From: Ectobius pallidus
Lineage: Eukaryota; Arthropoda; Insecta; Blattodea; Ectobiidae
Direction of reading: 5' to 3'
NCBI GenBank assembly: GCA_964059195.1
Contig: CAXKWD010000006.1
Location: 178,558,825-178,622,824 of the forward strand
DNA length: 64,000 nt
Part shown: one piece after another, positions 37,301 to 49,300 of the stretch
Layout of the letters: every line of letters starts with the position of its first letter
How positions within the stretch are numbered: the first letter of the stretch is position 1
Notes under the pieces: generated by a model
The model's database searches: none
The model's input: the letters and a program-made list of their open reading frames with translations, nothing else
What the model was told of the DNA's origin: nothing
Made by a program: the position numbers and the translations under genes

Positions 37301-40300
37301 AGAACATGTTTCAAGGACTCTTGTCCCCATCCTCGGCTACGTGTCCGAAACATGTTCTACCAAAAGTTGGTAAGTGAAGCATAAGTGTCTAAGTTCAACT
37401 CAAATTGTAATTATTCTATGTTTATAAATGTTTGAGTTATGAGGGAAATGACGCTTCAGTGCACAAAATTAGGCTGCCATTTTGTAATGATAATTACCCA
37501 TTAACTGTATTAGTTAAATTAATTCTGAAAATAGTATGCAATCGTAGAACTAGTCGATATAGACCATGACAGACTACAAGACTACAGAACAATTCATTGC
37601 TAAGAAAGAAAAAAATGAAACTTCGCCTATTTTTCAGCATCAAAAGCTGTATGTCACCCCTAAAAGTCTATCCTTAACTCATTTGACTTTCTGTTTCACT
37701 TAAGTAAATATGTTAGGAAGATGAGGTTTACTTTAGTGGGTAATTATGATTTCAGGTGTTCGTGTACTTGAATCGTAGAACAACTCTGCTAGACACGACA
37801 GTATCTAGACCCAGCTACCATCAGATATCTGATGACATCATCTACACCGAGCACAAGTACGAGTTTCACTGTCTGAAAGACATCGACAAATACTGGTACG
37901 AGTTGTGGAACTTCTGTATCCACACTCAGTTAGGTGAGAACATTTCCACAATTACAAAAGCTATTAAGCCATATTTTAGAAATCATTGATTTTTAGACTA
38001 CAGTTTCTTTTCGAGGGTAAAAAATAAAAATATTGAACTTTTGGAATTTTCCCATTGGTTATACGCTAAAAGCTATAAGTGTGCCTAATTTCAAGTTTCT
38101 GGCTCATCTGGAAGTGGACATACAGTTATGTCACAGCTTTATGTTACAGCTTTGTAGTATAGTGAGGACTTGTTATTTTTAAACCATTAATTGGTCGTTA
38201 CTTCGGTACTGGTCAACCGATTGAGTCCAAAATCAATAGCATCCATCCAGTTGATGTTACAAGTGCATGTGTTTCATGAAAGCCTCTTGAAGCGTATTTG
38301 AGTTATCGCAAGTACAGACACACACAGACAGGTGGACAAACACACATTTTCTCGTCCACCTTGATATCTTACAGGGTGTCCACTGGTCAGGAAAATCCGG
38401 GAAGAGGCCGGGAATTTCGTATGGTCGAGAAAATCTGGGAAAAGTCAATGAATTTGTTAAAATATCCGGGAAAATTCAAAAAATTGCAAATGTGATCTAA
38501 AAGACTTCTAGACAATAATAGGCCTATATGAAAGTATATTTAATTTATTTTATTGTTTCTAATTTTTGTATCTGTTATAGCCTAAATAATTATTGTTTGC
38601 AATTACTTTTGTTACTAAAAGTTTTTCTTATTTAAAGTATGTACCGTATTGGCCCGAAAATAAGACGACCTCGAATATAAGACGATCCTGAATTTTTGAA
38701 GGGTAGTTACGAAAAAATAAATAAAATAGCTTATTAGTACATTTTGCTTCACATAAAACAGAAGTTTGAAGTTCATGTCGTAACTTCTTCTCTCGTCCTT
38801 ATTTACGCATTGAAACAATGAAGATGCTTTCTTTTCCACATGATCTGCCATGTTGGTGGTCAAACAAAGCATTATGCATAGAGAATAGAGATGCCAAGCA
38901 GTGCAGTACACGGCAGTACAAGGAGAAGCACGAATTCGGGAACAATAAAGTTCGGTAAAATTCGGTAATTTCCGCGCGACTTTGACCTTGGATCGGACGC
39001 ACGCCATTTGCGTGGGGATCCCCGGCCGCTACACACGTGCACAGCTGCATTCATGATTAGGGAGTTGTTGAGTCTTAGGGTGCGCGTATAAGACGAGTAT
39101 AGTTTTTAAAAGCACATTTTCTGGGAAAAAACATCGTCTTATATTCGGGCCAATACGATAATCCTATTATTTTTCTTACACTGTTATTAGAAACTGCTTC
39201 ATATTATGGTCGGGAATTGCTGAAATGATCAATGAAAATCAGGGAATAAGCCGGGAATTTCTTCAGCATTTCTTGGTGGACACTCTGTCTTAGGAAGTAC
39301 CATTTTGGCACTTAATAAACATGAAGTTGATTCTTTTTGTAAACATGTTATGACATTATATTATGGTTTAAAAAACACACTTAAACTTCACTAATCTCAT
39401 ACCATTGTGATTGAAACTACGTAGTCCTACCAAGGTATGAAATTAGTGAAGTTCAATTTAACTATTTTTGGGAATTACACAGTGAAGTGGTGTTGAATTA
39501 CATAAAAACCTTTGTTATTACATACATGCTTCACTAAATATTTACCTGTTTTTATCAGGACAGATCTGTTTCTGCCATTCTCATGGCCATCGTCAGCTGT
39601 TCTCGATTTCTTGGTGTTGTGTTGCCATCTGGTGGAGGGTGGAAGAATCTTGTGATGAGGCTCTCTTCTACTGGGATGTCGAAATTCATTACTATTTCCT
39701 TGTTTTTTTGTATGAATAGTTTTTCCCAAACTGTTAACTCTGTATGTTTCCCTATATGTTTCAAAAGTTTAGCTTTATCATTTATTTTGTGGCCTTCTTC
39801 CCAATAATGAGTAGCCACTGCTGACTTTTCTATTTGCTGGAACTTTATATTGCGAAAATGCTCTTTTACTCGAATACCCATATTTCTCCTCGTTTGCCCA
39901 ATATATATCTTATTGCAATCATTGCAGTTAATCTGGTAAATTCCTGATTTGTTGCTTTCCGGCTCTTTATAATGGTTACAATCCAGCTCCTCACAAAATG
40001 GCTGTTTTTAATAGTTTGGCTCATAGAATTGTTAATATACCTATGGAAAAAACAGAATATACTGAAGAATACAATCATATAGTGGACATAGCAAAATTGA
40101 ACGGTTTCGGCAAAGATCTCATAGATAAGAAAATTAAGAAATTCGAAAAACAAAAAGAAATTAAGGAGATCAGCACTTTAAATAATGATAAAGAAAAGAC
40201 AGGATACAGAACGATATCATATCACCCATGGGCTAACAACAGGTTTCAAAAAATTTTCAAAGAAGTAAATATAAAACTAGCACCAAAAAACAGATTCAAC

Positions 40301-43300
40301 ATCAAAACATTAATCAAGTCAAAACATAAAGATAAAGAGCCGGAAAGCAACAAATCAGGAATTTACCAGATTAACTGCAATGATTGCAATAAGATATATA
40401 TTGGGCAAACGAGGAGAAATATGGGTATTCGAGTAAAAGAGCATTTTCGCAATATAAAGTTCCAGCAAATAGAAAAGTCAGCAGTGGCTACTCATTATTG
40501 GGAAGAAGGCCACAAAATAAATGATAAAGCTAAACTTTTGAAACATATAGGGAAACATACAGAGTTAACAGTTTGGGAAAAACTATTCATACAAAAAAAC
40601 AAGGAAATAGTAATGAATTTCGACATCCCAGTAGAAGAGAGCCTCATCACAAGATTCTTCCACCCTCCACCAGATGGCAACACAACACCAAGAAATCGAG
40701 AACAGCTGACGATGGCCATGAGAATGGCAGAAACAGATCTGTCCTGATAAAAACAGGTAAATATTTAGTGAAGCATGTATGTAATAACAAAGGTTTTTAT
40801 GTAAGTGAAGTTCAAGTGTGTTTTTTAAACCATAATATAATATTATGACTTCACTGTGATCTTCCCAATATCAGTTTCTATGTTATGACATTTTTAAAAA
40901 TAATGTGAATTGACTAACACACTTCATTACTCCATTTACCAAATTTTTGGTAGAACATGTTTTGCATGCATCCTCAACTACTTGTCAACTGCTGATCCTT
41001 GTTTGCTAGAAGAATCTCTATGTATCAATAAATATGGCATCACTTGAGCTTCACGCAACAATTTCAGCAGTAAGAAAATCATCAAATACCTTTCAGTAAA
41101 CAACTAGGAACATACAAGACAGATTGCAAGAACTGTGATAATGTATACATAGGACAGGCTAAAAGAACACAATAGGTTTAACAGACAGAAAAGTCAGCTG
41201 TTTATTGCGATGAGAGTTATTATTGAAATCAGTCCACACATCTGCAAAAGTTTTAATTTGGGGAAAAATCTACATGAAAAAATTTGAAAGTAAATTTTGA
41301 CATTCTATCTGAAGACAGTCTGCACAAGTATTTAAAACCACCGCATACATAGAGTTTCTTCTAGCAAACAAGGACCGGCAGTTGACATACGAAACATGTC
41401 CTACCAAAAATTTGGTAAGTGGAGTAACTAAGTGTGTTAGTCAATTCACATCACGTTTATAACTTCACTTGCAGGCGGTCGCATGCACGTCACTGGGAAG
41501 GACATTGTGCTGGAAGTGCTACAGAACAAGCAGGTCATGATCGAAGCCATCCAACCGAGACAGCCAGCGCGGGCGCCGATGTTAGACACAGGCAAAGTAC
41601 CCGGAGACAAGAGGGGGGCAGCTGGACTAGACTCCGCTTTCTTCTCGTGAGTTATTATATTCATTTATATCAATATTTATAGAGATAAAAACTGAAACTT
41701 CAATTCTTTTGGAGTTCTGGTTTAACTTGTTATTTCAAAGGAATACCCAACATTATTTGTGAGCCTGCCAGGAAACCTGATGATAAGACAGAGAAATGGA
41801 TTCAACTTCAGCATAAAATTCTGCCTATCCTGAAAAAAAAAAAATTATAACTCCACCTCAAAAATCAATGTTGAAACTTATTGTTAGTAAAGTATAATTT
41901 GTGGCTATTGATCTGCAGATATAGAAACTAGTCCATGTTTTAAACGTAAGTAACAGAGAAAACATTAGGGACCATTGTGATTTATGGATGCAGAACTTTT
42001 TTCAAACTGAAAATACTATGGCTAGAAGGAAACCAATAGATGGCATCCAACATCTTACACCCTGACTGCTGTTTTCTGCTGTTACACTTATTGCCAGGTC
42101 ACGTAATCCTCACTTGAGGTGAATTAAGCAAGTCTATGTTTTTCAGACATCTGAAGAGGAACTGGAATTGGACCAATACGACAGCTTCTATAGGAGCGTG
42201 CAGTAATGTGCCGGTAAGCTACACAGATGCGATAACGCAACAAATATTTGCAGAGTTTCATTTCCTAATTCCGAAGAGTAAACATGACCTCAGGGAAAAT
42301 TGTTTTGTTTCGACAAATAAATCTATTTTTAAACAGTATTTCCTTCATGGTATTGACAGTAGATTAATGCGTCGGCCATGATGGTATATAAGAATATTTC
42401 TCCATGGTAAGATAGAGCAAAACGAACAGCTCACTGAGAAAGCCAAAGAGGAAGAAATTTAAAGTCAACATATCATGCAAAGCATATCATAGTGCCCTCT
42501 ATATATCATAAGCTCTTTGCCAATGCAAATCTTTTTTTTTTAAGTTGAAAAATATAAAGATATTCAGTTGGATTCTTTTGTTCAACAACAATAATTCAGT
42601 TTTCAAGTAATGTTTGTTTTCTAAAATCTTGCAGACATCATTCATTGTTTCCCACAATAGACTAGAATAGTATAATGGGGGGGGGGGATTATAAAACGTA
42701 CCTTATAGGCCTATATAATTTTTAAGAGAAACATTGTCAAATGTATATTAATAAAAGAAAGTGTCTGTCCTCCGTCTGTCCGCGATGCCCAGCGAAATCT
42801 ACTCAACGCAGAGATCTGAAATTTTAAACATAGGTGGACTGAAGGGTCGGAAAATGCACCTCAAAGCCGGAATTTTAATTTTCGCTTTCGTTCGTGAGTT
42901 ATGAGTGAAAAACGGGCAGAAAACGTGTATTTTTTGCGATTTCGAAGCATCAGTTTCAGTAATATATTTCAATGTTAAGTCAATTACAGCTGGCTTTGGC
43001 TATTTTTGTCATCATACCTCATAGCCTACCTTGGAAATAAAAGCATCGCGATCGCTTGATTTTGTAAGTCCATCGTGGACGATTCATTTGTTTAGAGTGT
43101 CAAGGCCCGCAGATATATGAAATTTTCAACCTACACGTAAGAAGGATATCAACATAGGCTTAATTATGGTCAAACATTGTTCGATTTGAACGAAACTCAC
43201 TATACAGGGGTTTTCTGGGCCAAGGAACTGGAACCTGAGGTCGCTTTTTCTACCAGGGGACGCTACCTAATCGTGGAATACACTCCACGTGATTTAGGTG

Positions 43301-46300
43301 TTAATAAATATAATGATTTAACTATTATGCTCTTAATTTTTTAAATAATTATCGAGGGGGAAGCCGCGGGCACATGTTATCTTATAATAATAAAAGGACG
43401 TGTTTGTCTGTCTGTCCGCGATGCCCAGCGAAATCTACTGAATGCAGAGATCTGAAATTTTAAACATAGATGGACTGAAAGGTGGGCAAATGCACCTCGA
43501 AGCCTAATTTTTAATTTTAGCTTTCGTTCGCGAGGTATGAGTGAAAAACTGGCAGAAAACGTGATTTTAGCGCTGTCGAAGCATCAGATTTCAGTAATAC
43601 ATTTCAATGTCAAATCAATTGCAATTGGCTTTGACTATTTTTGTCATACCGTGGAAATAAAAGCCTCGCGATCGCTTGAATGTTGTAAGCCCACGCTGGT
43701 CGATTCATTTGTTTAGAATGTCAAGGCCCGTAGACATATGAAATTTTCAACCTACACGGAAGAGGGATAATCAACATAGACCTAAATATAGTTAAACATC
43801 GTTCGATTTGGACGAAACTCACTATACAGGGATTTTCTGGGCCAAGGAACTCGAATCTGAGATCGCTTTTACCAGACGACGCTATCTAATCGTGGTATGT
43901 AGTCCACGTGATTTAGGTGTTAATAAATATAATGATTTAACTATTATGCTCTTAATTTTTAATTTTTGAAATAATTATCGCGGGCACATGCTAGTTAATA
44001 ATAACACCCAAATATTGAAATTTTAAAACAAATTTTCCATAAAAATTACCACTTTCAACCAATTTTTTTTTTAATTTGAAAACGGAGGGGGGGGGGGTTG
44101 TTCTATGAGAGTTTTATCGACCTCTTGCACATCTGCCACTGATTGCAGTATTTGGTTCCTAAGTCTTCCCAGGAGTGGCTGCATGTATACCTCATCTAAA
44201 CAAGGAAAGAGTGCAACTCAAGTTGGTATTTTACTAGGAATTTGTGGTCCATGTGGTGCAAAACATTGCACATTTCTGCAGAAACTGATGATGAAGGGGA
44301 TTTGTAGATAAGCTAGGATACAACTGCTGAGCCCCAAAGTATAAAATACATTCACTATATACACTAGAGCAAAAAGTTCATTTCCATTAACATCTCTTAA
44401 ATTTTGAATTGGAATAATATGTCACACAGAACCAAGTAGTGACAACTCTTGTATAGTGAAACCTATCTTAGTGGACATGTCCGGGACTCTAAAAATTGTC
44501 TGCTAAAGAGGAGTGTCTGCGCTAGAGAGGTTTAAGAAAAAAACATTTTTTTAATTAAATAATCTATGTATTTACTTGACACTGTAATCTACACAGACAT
44601 ACAGTAAGATTATACAGTGAGTCCCATGCAAGAGATGGCCAGTGACGCGGGTTTCTGCATTGCGGCGGGCACAGCTCCAACTCCCGAGTGATCTGGTGAA
44701 ATATCTACCAAAAAAAAAGCCGCAATCGGTTTAATGATTCAGGTTCTCACATTTACAGTAAAAATAACTATGTACCTCATCACAAGAGATGTTGGAAATG
44801 TTCTCCTCTTGCATCCATACAACACTGGCACCTTTTTAGGAAATTTTCTTTCACGCGCATCACTTCAGCTTCCGAGATAGAGTTCATTTCTCTTGTGATA
44901 TTGTCTTTAAGTTATCCTAATGTATGGAAAATTGACCTATGCAATTTATTTTTCAAGTTTCCCCATTAATAATAGTCACATACTGTGATAAAAACGATGT
45001 GTAATTTCAATTGATGTAAACGTATTTAGTTTAATTAATCAACTATCTTAACGATGTCTGTAAATGTTTATTTTTAAGGAAAAGAAACAATTCACAGCAA
45101 GGCAAGTTTATAGACGTATCACTACTGATACAATCGCCATTATCTTTGCTCTTTCTTTGTGCAGGATCATTGTTGTATGCTTTGCTTATGCTTACAGTAT
45201 GTGAGGCCTCCGGTCGTGGAGCGAAGGAAAGCGAGGCTCGCTAGTCTCCGGCCAGAACCGCTCAACTTGGGAGAAATATTCCAGGTATTCTATCCGTTTC
45301 TACGTTATAGTTGTGTTTCGGGTAAAATCTCTTGAATTTGGTGTTATAATCAATTGAAGTAGTCCAGTGATTAAAACACTTCTCTTTTGTATCTTGAAAA
45401 GTTGCTGGTACAATTGAAGGGCCTAGTTCCATAAGGGCGTAAGGCACAAAGACATAGTTTCAAGAAATCTTGATGTTTTTAAACAATGTTACCACTATTA
45501 TAAATATAAAGAGTTTGGAACTTAACACAATGAAGTGAATCAATAGTTTATTAATATGAGTTGATTAACACTCTTGAACTTCGCTTACCAATCATTTGGT
45601 AGGACGCGTTTCACAGGCCATTCGCCTGTATCTTCAGCTACATATCAACTTCTGTGAAACGCATCCTACCAAATGATTGGTAAGTGAAGTTCAAGCGTGT
45701 TAATCAATTCATATTAACAAAATATCGTTACCACTCACAAGTAGGTGGTTTAAAGTTTAATTTTATAACATACGTTTTTGAAGGACAAGTTAAATTAGTG
45801 TTAAACAAAAACTGAAGCAAAATCTTTTTACTCTGTATCATATTATTTGTTTTTACTTCATTTCAGTAAAAACCTGTATTATACAGTGACAATTGCATGT
45901 TTGCCAATGAATACCATTAATACAATAGATGATAAGCAAAACAATCTATTTTGAATGAAGTTACACTTCAGAAATGCAAGTTCAGTTTTTATAAACATCT
46001 GCAGAAAATAAAAACAGTTGATAAACACACCTCAATAACAGATAGGAAGTGTGCCTTACGCCTGTATGGAACTGAATGTGCAGTCTTTTCTTATAAATGA
46101 GTAAAGGTTTAAGGCACAAGTACAAATAGTTCACCGAGTACTTAAGAGATATGAGAAGGCAGAAATGTTATAAACTCAAAATTAAAATTGTGCCTTACAC
46201 CCTTATGGAACTAGGAATTATTCTGCATCACTAACCTTACATTTTATCTTTATATATATATAAGAGGCTTTGTCCTGACTGACTGAATGAATGACTGACT

Positions 46301-46312
46301 GACTGACTGACT

Positions 46313-46343
<31 letters not shown>

Positions 46344-49300
46344 AGAGAATCAACGTAGAGCCTAAACTATAATAGGTAGAGACTTGGAATGTTGACAGTA
46401 CTTTCGTTTCATAATGTAGGTGCTCACTAAGAAAGGATTTTGAAATATTTTGATTTTAAATGCCAAAAATCAAATGTTTTTGTGTATACTTAATCCCTTT
46501 TTACACAGAATTATGAAATCCAAATCACAGTTGGCATGGCAACATATTGTTGCCAGTGGGTCTCAGATGGGTTTGGAAATAAATTCTGTTTAATTTCATC
46601 CCCAAAACGGTTAATTATGGTAACATAAGAGTGAGAAATAAAATATTCCGCAAAGACGATAAAATTTAGTGTTTCCGAAATTTCTGTTTCTTCTTATTTG
46701 AACGCCTACCAGGCTTGCTGTGTACTGTACAAGCGATGGGATGCAAAATTCTACATCCTCTATGAGCCATAAAAAGCTATATCAAGCGTTTTCTGAGGGA
46801 ATAGTTTGAGTGTGATAATTCGTTCTTCCTATTTCAAATTCTAAATACCTATATAAGGTCCTAGAATTTAAGAAAACGAAAGTCCTTCATAACTTAATTT
46901 CCAATTACAAAATAAAAAACCTGGGCTACGCCGGGCCTCTTAAGCTAGTACATTACAAGGTGGTACCCAGGTGGTAGTATGTGATTCAGTGTGGAAATGG
47001 CTTTGTTCTGCAGATACACATGAGATGTCTAGATCAGACTGAAACCTACAAGTGGAGCAACTGGTTTAAGAAATAACCCAAATTGGTTGATCCAGATGAT
47101 CGCTCTGAACGCTGCTGTTCGGGCTAAGATCTTGCAAGATCAGAGATATCTGCAACATAGCATGTGCCGATGAGAAGTTCTGTTCGCAGGGATCTTCACG
47201 ATGACATAACTGTAAAAGCGTATACTCAGAACGAAGCCACTTGGTATAGAGATGTATGAAGTGCCACCTAGCAGCATTTTCTCGTACTACTGTTGAGTCC
47301 TACGTGGGAACTTTGTGTGTGACTTCTTTTCTTATCCACCGACTCATTTCAGTTGTTTTATGAAGGGTATACAGGGAAAGAAGGGGGAAGCCCATCTGTA
47401 GCTTAGTTAGCAATCTTTTAATATTGCTTACGAAACTGACAACGAAAGCAGAGAGTTTGACTTTCACTATGCTGGTTATGCAGATTCCATTCTGTGTTGT
47501 AATTATTGTTTTGGCTTATTAGGAAGAAAAGTGGAGGGAAAAATGCAGAAATGTTTCATGTGAGTAAGAAATTAAATATTTAGGCCCATAGAAACTGATA
47601 TTGGGAAGATCACAGTGAAGTCATAATATTATACTATGATTTAAAAACACACTTAAACTTCACTAATTTCATACCTTGGTAGGACTACATAGTTTCAATC
47701 ACCATTGTGATTATCCTCAGCTACTTCTGAAGTTAGTTTGGCGGCACTGTTGTCCTCAACCGTCAATCTTAGCTGCTGGATGCCATCTGGCAATCATAGT
47801 ATAATTTAGGCCCATGATTGCCTTTGTAAAGACTAAATTGCTTTCAAATGGTTCCTGAATTGACCAGACAACAACAGTAATAACAGTATTGAAATAATCA
47901 TTGTCTTCAATAAGGGCCGCCACGTATGTGAGGGGGGAGGGTCGCTGCTAGACCCAAGGGTACCGCTGTTGTGATATAATGTTTTGGAAAAGTTTGATAA
48001 AATGTTCTGTTACATGAGCAACGAGAAGGGAAGAGAAAACTGAATGAGGATGGGGCCCGACCCCGAGATTTGGCGGCCCTGTAACTGCACAAGGCGTAGT
48101 TTGTTTGTTTAATCTTTTTAATTTCATTTATTTCGTTTTAGATTTATCCCACATTCACATAGCCTAGTATTTGTGATGTTTGTATTTGTTGTGTAGAAAC
48201 CAGCGCAAGGCGTCACAACTCATGTTAAGAAGAGATGCAAAGCGGGTCCAAAGAAACAAGCTGTGAAGCCGGTTCCAAAACTTCCCAAGAAAGGCAAAGT
48301 AATCAGACACGTGATGCCTCGCAAGATAAGGAAGTCGCATCGGCCGTACTACGACGAGGTGGACATGAAGGCGCTGCAACTCATGAGCAAGTTGTAAGTT
48401 ATTATTATGATTACTATATTTATTAACGAACTAGAAGGTGCCTACAATTATTTACTCAACTGCTAGATGTTTTGATTAAATCATTTACCTAGCAGAAAAA
48501 TAATTAAAACATATTTATTAACAATGACATCATTTTTACATAAATGTTCAATGTCTCCTTTTACGTACTTAGGGCTTATGATTAACATCCAATTTCTCAA
48601 CTAAAAATACAAAGCCTGAAAATGCTGCTGTGTGTATATACGGACTGAAGCTGGAAATTTCAAGTTGTTAATTTGATTTGCTGCTAAAAAATTATGTTAA
48701 ATTTTGGGTTGCGTCTTATACACCAGAAAATATGGTTTGTAGAACATATTTCTGCTGAAGTCAACTGACGAGTTTGTTGAAGACATTAGTTTTTCATCCT
48801 CAAATCTAACAGGGTGTATAAGAAAACTGAAAACCAATGAAACTGTTTGGGAAAAGCGTTCTTTGATTTGCAGGCGTGTGGAGTGGTCTACAACCGAGGA
48901 CAACCTGCTGCTGCTCTGCAAAGTGGCCTACACATACCTGTGTCCAAATCCTCGCAAACAAATTGTGACGTTCCAGATGGTTCGAGACGTCCTGCACGAG
49001 CTGTGTCCAGTGAGTAAACATGTAGTGTGTATGTCACACCTCAGCTAGTAATTTTTATCCAATGTGGTGGAGGTAACAACTGGAATTTAATTAAAAATAT
49101 TTGGTTTTAAGAAGGATGTTTGGACACGTTTAGAGAACAATATCTTGAGGAGGGTAGCCACGGAGACATCTTCTAGTTTGGACAGGTGAAGTCAGACTGA
49201 AAAATTCAATGCCATAGCCAGGATCGTTGGCTCTCCATTCTGATGCTCTACCATGACAACATTACTGGTACAACATTAAATTCTCCAACTGACTACAACT

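Larger units (their letters stand above)
45422..46215. mobile_element. TIR element with a nested PLE foldback
   Basis: The ends CCTAGTTCCATAAGGGCGTA and TACACCCTTATGGAACTAGG are inverted over about 28 bases. A third, internal copy of the terminus lies at 46046-46072. The PLE foldback at 45552-45723 is inserted inside. No ORF. Confidence 0.6.

Noticed and set aside
39583..39807. Plus-strand 74-codon ORF, repeated at 40495-40719 on the minus strand
   Set aside because: Antisense shadow of the GIY-YIG frame; it is duplicated only because the PLE segment is inverted.
44105..44311. 68-codon Cys-rich plus-strand ORF
   Set aside because: No domain, starts next to a G homopolymer, and no splice or family support.
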